Assembly (NCBI RefSeq): GCF_003206155.1
Contig: NZ_PZJV01000001.1
Span: forward strand, 1,678,937-1,742,936
Direction of reading: 5' to 3'
DNA from: Salinicola halophilus
Lineage (GTDB): Bacteria; Pseudomonadota; Gammaproteobacteria; Pseudomonadales; Halomonadaceae
Length of the DNA stretch: 64,000 bases
Part shown: one piece after another, positions 25,919-34,450 of the stretch
Layout of the letters: each line of letters begins with the position of its first letter
Position numbering within the stretch: the stretch's first letter is position 1
Made by a program: the position numbers and the translations under genes
Notes under the pieces: model-generated
Seen by the model: the letters and a program-made list of their open reading frames with translations, nothing else
What the model was told of the DNA's origin: nothing
Database searches by the model: none

Positions 25919-26484
25919 TTGATAAGAAACCCAGATGTTTTGATCTGGAGCGGTCAAGTCGTCATATCTCGGGCCGAAGAGGAATACTTTGAGACGCCAT
26001 TCACTCGCCTTAGCTATCTCAGCCCATCAAAGGTGTTAGAAATAGGCTTTGGGTTAGGCATCTCTGCGGCTCTAAACCAAAAACGCCTGATGCCAATTCA
26101 GCAGGACATCTTCGAGATTGAGCGGAAAGGCTACATGGACCTAAAGATGTTCGCCGTTCCACACGCCAATGCGCGCCCGTTTTTTGGTTGCTGGCAAAAA
26201 GCGCATATCGAGGAACAGTACGACTTCATATTTTATGACCCCTTTGAATATATTCCGCACGGACGGGCGCCATACTCTGGCAGATCAGAAACGGCAGCAA
26301 GCCTGAAGCAGATTCTCAAACCCTCTGGGTACTATGCCATCCACATTTTGGTGATGGAGACGTGCCTGATGTGGAAGGATTCGACACTATCAATGTGGAG
26401 CTACTCAAGGTCAAGCTAATTAGAATGCCCGACGGGATTACCTGTGAAGACGTGGCGATTGTCTACCACCAGCACCAAGCTTAG
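25919..26484 (+). pseudogene. GAMT/RMT2-like methyltransferase, frameshifted
   Basis: The frame opens near 25901 (TTG at 25919 is a possible start). It encodes a SAM methyltransferase with motif I VLEIGFGLGISA and a YDFIFYDPF post-motif, most like the guanidinoacetate / protein-arginine N-methyltransferase 2 group. After GYYAIHI the frame slips at TTTT (26346-26349). One extra T would continue it as FGDGDVPDVEGF through to the natural-looking stop at 26482-26484. So the gene is broken by one base, by mutation or by a sequencing error. It lies 197 bases after the GNAT gene, on the same strand. Confidence 0.7.
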
Positions 26485-27620
26485 CTGATAACCGCCTCGG
26501 CGCGTAAGTCGGTGCTGGCACAGCAGGCTTGATTATCCGCTTATGGCCAAAAGGAAAGCCTTCTCATTCTTCAACTTAAAGCTCTGACATTATACGATTT
26601 AATGAGCTCGATTTTAAAATTGATATCCATGGACGTTGGGAGGTTGAATAGCAGAAAATATAAACGCTGGACTGTCGGTGCTAACTGATTCGGATAATGC
26701 GTAGGCATCTATTTTTACTGAGTTACTGGCGGAGATCTCAGAACTTGGTGTAGCAAGGGTCAATGGAGCATATAGAGGATTGAAGGGGCAGATGAGCCGG
26801 ATAAAGTTGACCTAAAATTTATTATAACATCGGCATTTGGTGATGATGGCTGGGCACCTTTATGGGTATTGCAAACCATATAAAAAAACACCCCTTCATG
26901 CGACTCGAAAAATAACGAACCCTATAAGCTAGAAAATTGGTTAAAACCGAATTATCATGAAATAGAAAAAGGATTTTGGTAATAATTGTGTGCATGCTCA
27001 TATCTATATTAGAGGGAATATCCTGTAATAAAAATATGCAGTCGCTAGAATGCTGGCTGCGGCGTCATATCAACGCTGATTTAAATTCCGCTTTTGGCCG
27101 AAAGCGGACTTGATAAATGAATATTTCGCTTGCCATGACGCTATTCAAAGATACCTACCCTATAACCGCCAACACTTCCTCAAACTCCCCCGCCTCGGCC
27201 TGCAGCACCGGGTCGGCAGGAAACCGCCCCAGCGCCACGGCAAGATCGAAGAAGCCCTGCGCGGGGAGCCCTTTCCCGCGCCAGCTGACGATCAGCGCGG
27301 CGATGAAGGGGCAATTCTGCTCGGCGTCTTCATGCATCAGGGTTTCCAGCGACAGGGTGGCGCGGGGACCGGCTTTCGATGCCTGGCTTCGTCTAAAGAG
27401 TTGGGCTAACTGACGCCACGTCGCCTCAGCGGCGAGCTACATTAAGCCGGCAATCGGCACTCGTATGTTACATGGCAGGCAATTCGGTGCTGGGGCTAAA
27501 TACAGCCAACCGTTGAAGACGTAGCCCGTGGAAACAAGGCGTGGTCACGGGCCGGTCGTCTAGACAGACAGCGGGTTACTGCCACACATCGATCACTAGG
27601 CTTAAGGAGCACTCGGCGGT
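26485..27620. other. AT-rich decayed DNA at the right end of the island
   Basis: These 1136 bases hold no intact gene. Composition is AT-rich from 26550 to 27120, with many stops in all frames. There is a stem-loop TCCGCTTT/AAAGCGGA (27086-27107), with a similar half-site TCCGCTTATGGCC near 26535. From about 27155 the sequence returns to high GC and carries a partial copy of the gene at 28491-28838. Bases 27400-27620 are unassigned and contain the promoter region of the next gene. No integrase or insertion-sequence remnant was recognised. Confidence 0.6.
27155..27370 (-). pseudogene. Truncated copy of the hypothetical gene at 28491-28838
   Basis: On the minus strand this encodes FIAALIVSWRGKGLPAQGFF and DLAVALGRFPADPVLQAEA, nearly identical to FIAALVVSRRGEGLPAQGFF and DLAVALGRFPADPALQAEA of the intact gene. 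Similarity begins near 27370 (ETLM) and ends near 27165 with a different C-terminus. The first half, including the start, is missing. Sequence differences across the aligned part suggest an old duplication or a copy from a related strain. Confidence 0.75.
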
Positions 27621-28379
27621 ATGAAACACCTTTTCTCACTACTTCTTTTCGTGACACTGGCGGTTGGCGCAGTGCCGAGTCAGGCGCAAGAGAAGACGAA
27701 AGACGAACTCGTCACGTCTCTTATCCAGCTGTTTGCGAACGATGATCGAGAAGCGCTCTCCCAGCGCGTCGACTATCCCATCGAGCGTCGCAAACCGATC
27801 CCGCCCATCAGCAACCGAGATGAGTTCCTCGACCGGTTCGATACGCTCTTCGATGCACCGTTCGTCGAAGCCATCGTCTCCTCGGACCCGGAGGAAGACT
27901 GGGTCAAAATGGGCCAGAAAGGAATCATGCTGCATCGAGGGGCACTGTGGCTGGATAGCGAGGGCGATATCCTGGCCGTGAATTATGTATCAGAGGCCGA
28001 ACATGAACTCGGTAACGCGATCCTCGACCGGCAGAAGCGTGAGCTACATCCGAGCGTCAGTGAATTCGAGGAACCCAAGCTGAACTGGACGACGGATAGC
28101 TACCACATTCGCGTCGACGATCTGGGCGAACAGACCTACCGATACGCTGCCTGGCCCGTGGGTACACCGACCAGTGAAAAGCCCGAGGTCGTGATAACCG
28201 ATGGCGATGTCAATTATGAAGGCAGCGGTGGCAATCATGACTACGCGTTCGAGCAGGGCGATTATCGCTATGTTTGCCAAGTCACTGTCATCGGTCATCC
28301 CGACTCGTTCCCGGGCTGGATCGAAATCTACAAGGACGGCGAGCTGATAAAAGAAGAGCACGTCCGCTCGACGGAATAG
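27621..28379 (+). CDS. Hypothetical exported protein
   Basis: This 252-residue protein has a clear signal peptide (MKHLFSLLLFVTLAVGAVPSQAQ by translation of 27621-27689, cleavage after AQA-type site). The mature part is acidic, with no transmembrane segment; the first half (ELVTSLIQLFANDDREALSQ) recalls NTF2-like or DUF-type periplasmic proteins, and the second half ends in IEIYKDGELIKEEHVRS. I do not recognise the family. It stands alone and is followed by a strong terminator. Confidence 0.75.
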   Translation: MKHLFSLLLFVTLAVGAVPSQAQEKTKDELVTSLIQLFANDDREALSQRVDYPIERRKPIPPISNRDEFLDRFDTLFDAPFVEAIVSSDPEEDWVKMGQKGIMLHRGALWLDSEGDILAVNYVSEAEHELGNAILDRQKRELHPSVSEFEEPKLNWTTDSYHIRVDDLGEQTYRYAAWPVGTPTSEKPEVVITDGDVNYEGSGGNHDYAFEQGDYRYVCQVTVIGHPDSFPGWIEIYKDGELIKEEHVRSTE

Positions 28380-28432
28380 CGCCAGCGCCCCATGGGAAGC
28401 CACATTTCCCCCGTCTACGATGCTATCGACAA

Positions 28433-28468
28433 CGAAACGCCCGCCTTCGACCGGAAGCGGGCGTTTCG
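28433..28468 (+). terminator. Stem-loop terminator after the exported protein gene
   Basis: CGAAACGCCCGC (28433-28444) and GCGGGCGTTTCG (28457-28468) form a perfect 12-bp stem with an inner TTC/GAA extension. It lies between convergent genes and could serve both strands; T/A-rich ends are short. Confidence 0.7.
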
Positions 28469-28490
28469 CGAAACCACGGTGACATAGGCT

Positions 28491-28838
28491 CTAATCTGGC
28501 CGTGCCGCCAGCGCTCTCTCGAATGCCTCCCGCCACGCCTCGGCCTGCAGCGCCGGATCGGCAGGAAACCGCCCCAGCGCTACCGCGAGGTCGAAAAAGC
28601 CCTGCGCGGGGAGCCCTTCCCCGCGCCGGCTGACGACCAGCGCGGCGATGAAGGGGCGATGTTGCTCGGCGTCTTCACGCATCAGGGTTTCCAGCGCCTG
28701 GGCGACGCGCTGAATGGTGCGCGGCGGCTGTAGGCCCAGCGCCTCGGCGAGCTGCTGATAGGTGATCGGCAGCGCTTCGCGGGGTGCGGTTTCGAGAATC
28801 TGGCGGACGCGAGGCGGTAGTGCGGGATCGGGGGTCAT
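28491..28838 (-). CDS. Hypothetical protein, 115 residues
   Basis: The N-terminal part looks like a small winged-helix (LPITYQQLAEALGLQPPRTIQRVAQALETLM), and the second half contains RPFIAALVVSRRGEGLPAQG followed by FFDLAVALGRF. I do not recognise a named family. It starts 5 bases after the YciI gene's stop, so the two are co-transcribed. A truncated copy lies 1.1 kb away at the island edge (27155-27370). Confidence 0.75.
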   Translation of the reverse strand: MTPDPALPPRVRQILETAPREALPITYQQLAEALGLQPPRTIQRVAQALETLMREDAEQHRPFIAALVVSRRGEGLPAQGFFDLAVALGRFPADPALQAEAWREAFERALAARPD

Positions 28839-28843
28839 CGGGC

Positions 28844-29140
28844 TCAGGCCGTCGGGTCGAACAGTTTCACTTCGCGAATCTCCACATGCTCCCAGACGTG
28901 GCCGGTCATGTAGGGCTCGGCGGCAAGCCAGGCGTCGAGTGCGCTGCGGTCTTCGAAGCAGAGATGCACGCTGGAGCCGATCATCCGGCCCTCGTCGTCG
29001 AGAATCGCCCCGCCGCTGACAAACTCCCCTTCGCTTGCCAGCACACGAATGCCTTCCAAGTGCGCGTCGCGGTGGGCGAGCCGGCGCCCGAGAGCGTCGT
29101 CATCGGTATAGTCGTAAGCCACTAATGCGTACTGTCTCAT
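28844..29140 (-). CDS. YciI-family protein
   Basis: This 98-residue single-domain protein of the YciI (ferredoxin-like, dimeric alpha/beta barrel) family has YALVAYDYTDDDALGRRLAHRDAHLEG and AWLAAEPYMTGHVWEHVEI, containing the His/Asp pair typical of the family. Enzymatic roles are known for few relatives. It is the first gene of a two-gene unit. Confidence 0.87.
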   Translation of the reverse strand: MRQYALVAYDYTDDDALGRRLAHRDAHLEGIRVLASEGEFVSGGAILDDEGRMIGSSVHLCFEDRSALDAWLAAEPYMTGHVWEHVEIREVKLFDPTA

Positions 29141-29397
29141 GCCAGGCTCCGGTCGTTCTTTCGCCAGCGGTGGAAGTCGGCATCATGCGGCAACCGCGCG
29201 GCGGGAACAAACCGACATTCTGCATGCGACGGCCCGGCGCGTCGCTTCTGCCGGCCGCTCGCGCTCGGGTATGCTGGGCGGCGTTGGGTTCGTGCCTTGG
29301 CGAATCGTCAAATGCTGCTCTTTTCCGCACGCCCTCTACCTACGCTCCTGCCGCGCCCATTTTTCCACGCCCGCTACCGCGCCCATTGCGAGGTCCC

Positions 29398-30261
29398 ATG
29401 CGAAAGATTCTGCTCGTCGACAACGGCTCCCTGCGCCCTGCCGCGACGCTCAACCTGCGCCGGCTCGCCGAGGCCTTGAGTCAGGCCAGCGGTGAGACGG
29501 TCGAGGCCGCCTCATTACTGCACTCGTTCAAGATTCCGCCAGAGGAACTGGGCGGCCAGAAAGCCGTATCGGTGGGGCCGCTGGCCGAGCGCTACGCCGC
29601 CGCGGGCATGACCGAGCTGCTGATCCTGCCGTTCTTCTTCGGCCCCAGCAAAGCGCTGACCGGTTACCTGCCGGAGCGTCTGGCCGAAGTGCAGGCCCAC
29701 TACCCGCAGCTTTCGATCACGGTCGCCCCGCCGCTGGTCGACACGCACCTGGCGCCGGACCTGCGTCTGGCGCAGCTACTGGCCGACAACGTGCGCGAGC
29801 GCATTACCGGCCAGACGCGACCGAAGGTCGTGCTGGTGGACCACGGCAGCCCGATCCCCGAGGTGACGGCGGTGCGCAACTATCTCGCTGGGCAGTTGAG
29901 CGCGCTGCTCGCGGATGAAGCCGAGTGCGTGACCTTCGCCTCGATGGAGCGCCGCGAGGGCGAGGCGTACCGCTTCAACGAGCCGCTGCTGGAAAACCTG
30001 CTGGCCTCCCCCGCCCTGGCCGAGAGCCACGTGATTCTCTCGATGCTGTTTCTCTCGCCGGGCCGACATGCAGGCGAAGGCGGCGATATCGCCGAGATCT
30101 GCACCCAGGCGATGGCTCACACCCCCGGGCTCAACGTCGACACGACGCGGCTGGTGGGGGAAAACGACGCCATCGTCGAGATTCTCGCCACGCGCTTGCA
30201 GCAGGCGCTCGCCGGCGGGCCGTTGCTGATGGCGTGCCCTGCCGTGTCGCCCCACGCCTGA
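29398..30261 (+). CDS. CbiX/SirB-like sirohydrochlorin chelatase family protein
   Basis: This 287-residue protein is made of two related halves. The second half has VLVDHGSPIPEVTAVRNYLA and SHVILSMLFLSPGRHAGEGGDI, close to CbiX enzymes that insert Co2+ or Fe2+ into sirohydrochlorin. In the first half the metal-binding histidine of HGS is replaced (LLVDNGSLRPAA), so only one active site is likely. No other siroheme or cobalamin genes are near. The threonine aldolase gene follows by 80 bases. Confidence 0.82.
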   Translation: MRKILLVDNGSLRPAATLNLRRLAEALSQASGETVEAASLLHSFKIPPEELGGQKAVSVGPLAERYAAAGMTELLILPFFFGPSKALTGYLPERLAEVQAHYPQLSITVAPPLVDTHLAPDLRLAQLLADNVRERITGQTRPKVVLVDHGSPIPEVTAVRNYLAGQLSALLADEAECVTFASMERREGEAYRFNEPLLENLLASPALAESHVILSMLFLSPGRHAGEGGDIAEICTQAMAHTPGLNVDTTRLVGENDAIVEILATRLQQALAGGPLLMACPAVSPHA

Positions 30262-30341
30262 CATCTCGCTAGCCACAGTCCGTTGAAGGCGGAATCAGCG
30301 GCATGCCTGGCGACTTCCCTAACAATTTCAAAGGTTCTTTC

Positions 30342-31358
30342 ATGATCGATCTACGCAGTGACACCGTGACCCGCCCCAGCGCCGAGATGCAGCGCGTGAT
30401 GGCCGATGCCCCGCTGGGTGACGATGTCTGGGGCGACGACCCGAGCGTCATCCGCCTGCAGCAATACGTCGCCGAGCGCACGGGTAAGGCGGCGGCGCTG
30501 TTCTTCCCCACCGGCACGCAGAGCAATCTGGTGGCGCTGATCAGCCACTGTCAGCGCGGCGACGAATACATCGTCGGCCAGCAGGCGCACACCTACCGTA
30601 TGGAGGGCGGCGGCGCGGCGGTGCTCGGGGGGATTCAGCCCCAGCCGATCGACAACGAGGCCGATGGCCGCCTGCCGCTTGCGAAGATCGAGGCGGCGGT
30701 CAAGCCGATCGACCCGCACTTCGCCCGCACCCGGCTGCTGGCGCTGGAGAACACCTTCCACGGTGAGGTGCTGGACGCCGACTACGTTGCCGAAGCGACG
30801 GCGCTGGCCCGCCGCCACGGGCTGGCGACGCACCTCGACGGCGCGCGCATCGGCAATGCCGCAGCCGCCAGCGGCGCGAGCCTGGCCTCGCTCTGCGCGC
30901 CCTTCGATACGGTCTCGATCTGCTGCTCGAAGGGATTGGGGGCGCCGGCGGGCACGGTGCTGGTGGGGCCTGAGGCGTTCATCGACACCGCGCGGCGCTG
31001 GCGCAAGGTGGTCGGCGGCGGGATGCGCCAGGTGGGGATGCTCGCCGCGGCGTGCGAGTACGCCCTCGAGCACCACCTGCCCACACTGACGCAGGACCAC
31101 GCCAAGGCGGCGCGACTCGCCGAGGGGCTGGATGGCATCGACGGCATCACGGTGACGCGCCGGGCCACCAACATGGTGTTCGTGCGCTTCGAACGTGAGG
31201 GCTTCGATCCGGCGCATCTTCACGCCTGGCTGCGCGAGCGGGACATTCTGGTGGGCGCGCTCTACGCCCCGCGCTTCGTCACCCACCGCGACGTCTCCGA
31301 GGCGCAGATCGAGCGGGTGATCGAAGCGATGCGCGACTACTTCGCCCAGACGGCCTGA
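30342..31358 (+). CDS. ltaE: Low-specificity L-threonine aldolase
   Basis: This 338-residue PLP enzyme splits L-threonine or L-allo-threonine into glycine and acetaldehyde. It begins MIDLRSDTVTRPSAEM, the family hallmark, and contains THLDGARIGNAAAAS and the PLP-lysine motif SICCSKGLGAPAGTVLVG. The start at 30342 is chosen because it gives this canonical N-terminus; an in-frame ATG at 30303 adds 13 unrelated residues. Confidence 0.93.
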   Translation: MIDLRSDTVTRPSAEMQRVMADAPLGDDVWGDDPSVIRLQQYVAERTGKAAALFFPTGTQSNLVALISHCQRGDEYIVGQQAHTYRMEGGGAAVLGGIQPQPIDNEADGRLPLAKIEAAVKPIDPHFARTRLLALENTFHGEVLDADYVAEATALARRHGLATHLDGARIGNAAAASGASLASLCAPFDTVSICCSKGLGAPAGTVLVGPEAFIDTARRWRKVVGGGMRQVGMLAAACEYALEHHLPTLTQDHAKAARLAEGLDGIDGITVTRRATNMVFVRFEREGFDPAHLHAWLRERDILVGALYAPRFVTHRDVSEAQIERVIEAMRDYFAQTA

Positions 31359-31370
31359 GCCAGCCCCGCT

Positions 31371-31829
31371 TCAATCGAGCTGGGTGTTGGAGGCGCGCGA
31401 CGGCCGTGTCGGGCCGCCGCCGGTGGTAGAGGTCGTGTTGGACTGGATCGCATCACCGGCGGGGGCGCTAGGGTCGCAGGCCCGCCTGGCCGTCGAGACG
31501 GTGGTGCCGCCGTCGTTGCCATGGCAGATGGTACCGCCGCTCGATCGTTCGCGGTCGCGCTCCCGGTACTCGCGCTGCACCAGCCCCGGATTGACGTTGA
31601 GCTCCAGATGCCGCGGCACGTAGTCGGCGCGGCCGTCGCGGTTGCGATCCGGCAGGTAGTGGCGCTTGCCGGTATGCGGATTGACCACCGAGACGCCGTC
31701 GGCCAGTGCCGGCGCCGCCAGCATCGTCCCGCTCAGCGCCAGCGCGATGGCGGCCAGCGCCGCGCGGCCAACCCTCAGATACCGGCCGGTGGTGCCGGGG
31801 CGCGCGCCTCGCCTCGTCGAATTTGTCAT
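31371..31829 (-). CDS. Hypothetical exported protein with an EF-hand-like loop
   Basis: This 152-residue protein has a signal peptide (RVGRAALAAIALALSGTMLA to AAPALADG). The mature part includes HYLPDRNRDGRADYVPRHL, whose D-x-N-x-D-G-x-x-D spacing resembles a calcium-binding loop, followed by a low-complexity, Thr/Ser/Gly-rich C-terminus. No family is recognised. It is convergent with ltaE, with 12 bases between stops. Confidence 0.7.
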   Translation of the reverse strand: MTNSTRRGARPGTTGRYLRVGRAALAAIALALSGTMLAAPALADGVSVVNPHTGKRHYLPDRNRDGRADYVPRHLELNVNPGLVQREYRERDRERSSGGTICHGNDGGTTVSTARRACDPSAPAGDAIQSNTTSTTGGGPTRPSRASNTQLD

Positions 31830-31965
31830 GGCGTGTTCTCCTCTCGGTGGCATCGATCTTCGCCGCTGCCTTTAGACTAGTGCATACCGTCCTATCGGCC
31901 GATGCCGCGCCGAGATTGACACGCTCTCTCCACGATTGCGCCCGTGTCCGTGCTCACGCTCACGC

Positions 31966-32826
31966 TCATCCGGCATTGGCGAGCCACTCCCATAGCGCCG
32001 CGGCGGGCTCGCGCATCTGGCGGTTGGCCGGGCGCACCAGCCAGAACGCCTCGTCGGTGCCCATGTCGAATGCGAACGGCGCCACCAGGTCGCGGCTGGC
32101 TTCCAGCAGCCGCCGGTGCGAGAGCGCCACGCCGCCGCCGTAGGCGGCCATGGAGAGCGTGGTGACGTGGGTGTCGCAGATCATCGCCCGGCAGCGGGTC
32201 TCCAGCCCGGCAACGCCCGCCTCGGCGAGCCAGCGCGGCCAGCCGGCGTCGAACCCGGCGGCGTGCAGCAGCGTCTGCCCGGCGAGATCCTCCGGCGCCT
32301 GCAGCGTCTTCGCCATCGCCGCGCAGCAGACCGGCAGCAGCCGCTCCTCGCCCAGGTGGTGGACGACCAGATCGCTCCACTCGCCGCGGCCGTAGCGCAC
32401 TTCCAGATCCGCCCCCTCGATGCCGAAATCCTCCGCCCAGATGGCGCTGACCAGGCGCAGCGTGATGTCCGGACGAATCTGCTGAAAGCGCATCAGCCGC
32501 GGGGCCAGCCAGGTCTGCTGCATCGCGGGGGTCGCGCGTAGCGTGATCGGCGCATCGGGGCTGGGGCCGAAGACTTCCGCGGTGCCTTCGGCGAGCCGGC
32601 GGAACGCCTCCTGCACGCTGGGCAGCCACGCCTGCCCGGCCGGCGTCAGCGCGAGACTGCGCGGGTAGCGCACGAACAGCGGCTGCCCCACCCGATCCTC
32701 CAGCAGCCGAATGCGCTGACTGATTGCCGACTGGGTCACGCCGAGTTCGCGCCCGGCTTCGGTGAAGCTGAGCGTGCGCGCGGCGGATTCGAACGCCTGC
32801 AGCCAGAGAATCGGAGGGGTGTTCAT
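31966..32826 (-). CDS. LysR-family regulator (GcvA-like)
   Basis: This 286-residue regulator has an N-terminal HTH (SFTEAGRELGVTQSAISQRI followed by RLLEDRVGQPLF) and a periplasmic-binding-fold effector domain (ITLRATPAMQQTWLAPRLMRF onward) of the GcvA subgroup. It is divergent from the gamma-butyrobetaine dioxygenase gene across a 299-base interval with 13-bp repeats, and is a candidate regulator of that unit. Confidence 0.9.
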   Translation of the reverse strand: MNTPPILWLQAFESAARTLSFTEAGRELGVTQSAISQRIRLLEDRVGQPLFVRYPRSLALTPAGQAWLPSVQEAFRRLAEGTAEVFGPSPDAPITLRATPAMQQTWLAPRLMRFQQIRPDITLRLVSAIWAEDFGIEGADLEVRYGRGEWSDLVVHHLGEERLLPVCCAAMAKTLQAPEDLAGQTLLHAAGFDAGWPRWLAEAGVAGLETRCRAMICDTHVTTLSMAAYGGGVALSHRRLLEASRDLVAPFAFDMGTDEAFWLVRPANRQMREPAAALWEWLANAG

Positions 32827-32910
32827 CGGGGTTGCGCCTCATCACGTTGGAATCGAGCCGTCCGCGTGGCCTCGCAAGCCGATGCGCGATGCCGACCTAC
32901 ATTGTCGAGC

Positions 32911-32979
32911 CACTACGCCGGCCCATTATGTCGCCCCACTGCGCCGACCCACTATGTCGACCCACTACGCCGACCCACT
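32911..32979. repeat. Five tandem 13-bp repeats between lysR and the dioxygenase gene
   Basis: CACTAYGYCGRCC-type units start at 32911, 32924, 32937, 32950 and 32963, ending with a partial unit (CACT, 32976-32979). Odd units carry CGCC and even units mostly TGTC, giving an underlying 26-bp alternation. They lie in the divergent promoter interval and could be regulator binding sites or slippage repeats. Confidence 0.8.
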
Positions 32980-33125
32980 GGGAATCATAAAGAAAAGTGA
33001 GACATTAGCTGAGCTTGGCCTAAGCGGCCAAATCTATCGTTTGTGAAGCAAATCAGGGACGCGCATCCTGAACGGGTATTCAACAACCCGTCATCCGATG
33101 GCTCGACCATCGAGGAGAAGTCTTC

Positions 33126-34361
33126 ATGTCAGCGATCGATACGCTCGAAGAACCATCCACGCTCGGCCAGGGTCCGCACGACGATTCACCGCTCGAGATG
33201 GCGGAGCTGCGGCGCTATCGCCGTGGCGATGCCTCGCCGGATACCGATCTGCTCGCCGCCGAGCGCCAGGGGCAGCGCGTCGTAGTGCGCTGGGCCAACG
33301 GCGACACCGGCGAGTTCCCGCAGATGTGGCTTCGCGATCACTGCGCCTGCGCCGAGTGCCGCCATCCGATGACGCGAGAACGCCTCTACAAGCTGATGGA
33401 CGATCCGCTGTGGGCGCGTCTGGCCGAGCAGGACGGCCTGACGCGGATCGACATCGAGGCCGATCGCCTCGTGCTCGTCTGGGCCGACGGGCATGTCTCG
33501 CGTTTCGACGCGGGCTGGCTGCACCAGCGCCGCCCGGGACAGGCGCTGGCCTCGCTGCTGCCGCCGGCGCGTGCCTGGCGTGAACGCTTCCAGCCCGAGC
33601 GCGTCGACTACACCGAATTCACCGAGAGCGATGCAGGGCGCGCCCAGTGGGTGACGGCGGTACTGCGCGACGGTCTGGCGCTGCTCGACGACGGCCCGCG
33701 GGAGCTCGAGACGGTGTCGCGCATTGCCGAGCGCATCGGGCCAATGCGCTCGACCAACTTCGGCGGGCGCTTCGACGTGCAGTCCAAGCCCAACCCCAAC
33801 AACGCTGCCTTCACCGCGATCGGGCTCGAACTGCACACCGATCTGCCCAACTGGCGTCAGCCGCCGGACATTCAGCTGCTCTACTGCCTGGAGAACGCCG
33901 CCGAGGGAGGTGAATCCAGCTTTACCGACGGTTTCGCCGCCGCCGAGGCGCTGCGAGAGCGGGCGCCCAAAGCGTTCGAGATCCTCGCTCACACACCCAT
34001 CGACTTTCGCTTTCAGGACGAAGGGCACGACATCGCGGTCCACGAGCCGATCATCGATCTGGATGCCGACGGCCATCCGCGGGAGATTCGCTTCAACAAC
34101 TGGATTCGTGACACGCTGAGCCTGCCCGCCGATCAGATGGAAGCGTGGTATGCGGCCTATCGCGAATTCTGGCAGGAGCTTCGCGACCCGGCGCGCCGCG
34201 TCGAGCTGAGCCTGGCGCCGGGGCAGATGGTGGCGTTCGACAATCGCCGTGTCCTGCACGGCCGCAACGCCTTCGACCCCAACACGGGCAAGCGCCATCT
34301 CCAAGGGCTCTATCTGGATCGGGACATGCTGGAGTCTCACCTACGGGTGCTCTCCCGCTAG
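33126..34361 (+). CDS. Gamma-butyrobetaine dioxygenase-type Fe(II)/2-oxoglutarate oxygenase
   Basis: This 411-residue enzyme has the two-domain layout of gamma-butyrobetaine hydroxylase: an N-terminal zinc-binding domain (LRDHCACAECRHPMTRERLY, close to DUF971) and a TauD/TfdA catalytic domain with the iron-binding HTD in GLELHTDLPNW and the distal histidine in VLHGRNAF. GBBH turns gamma-butyrobetaine into L-carnitine; relatives hydroxylate other trimethylammonium compounds. The ATG at 33126 follows GAGGAG. A betaine-type binding protein gene follows, supporting a quaternary amine substrate. Confidence 0.88.
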   Translation: MSAIDTLEEPSTLGQGPHDDSPLEMAELRRYRRGDASPDTDLLAAERQGQRVVVRWANGDTGEFPQMWLRDHCACAECRHPMTRERLYKLMDDPLWARLAEQDGLTRIDIEADRLVLVWADGHVSRFDAGWLHQRRPGQALASLLPPARAWRERFQPERVDYTEFTESDAGRAQWVTAVLRDGLALLDDGPRELETVSRIAERIGPMRSTNFGGRFDVQSKPNPNNAAFTAIGLELHTDLPNWRQPPDIQLLYCLENAAEGGESSFTDGFAAAEALRERAPKAFEILAHTPIDFRFQDEGHDIAVHEPIIDLDADGHPREIRFNNWIRDTLSLPADQMEAWYAAYREFWQELRDPARRVELSLAPGQMVAFDNRRVLHGRNAFDPNTGKRHLQGLYLDRDMLESHLRVLSR

Positions 34362-34450
34362 GCGTCGCCAGTCGACAGCTTCGGGCGACGCCGATTCGAC
34401 AATGACGTCATTCCAATAACGACCCACCACGGGAACGGGATATCACAACA

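Noticed and set aside
27086..27107. Terminator for the RiPP operon
   Set aside because: The stem TCCGCTTT/AAAGCGGA is perfect, but it lies about 600 bases past the last gene and has no T tract; kept only as a note in the interval entry.
21532..27620. Prophage or integrative element
   Set aside because: No integrase, recombinase, phage structural gene, tRNA target or att-like direct repeat was found, only composition change and a truncated gene copy.
32911..32979. Possible CRISPR or coding repeat
   Set aside because: Units of 13 bp without spacers; no sensible translated product.
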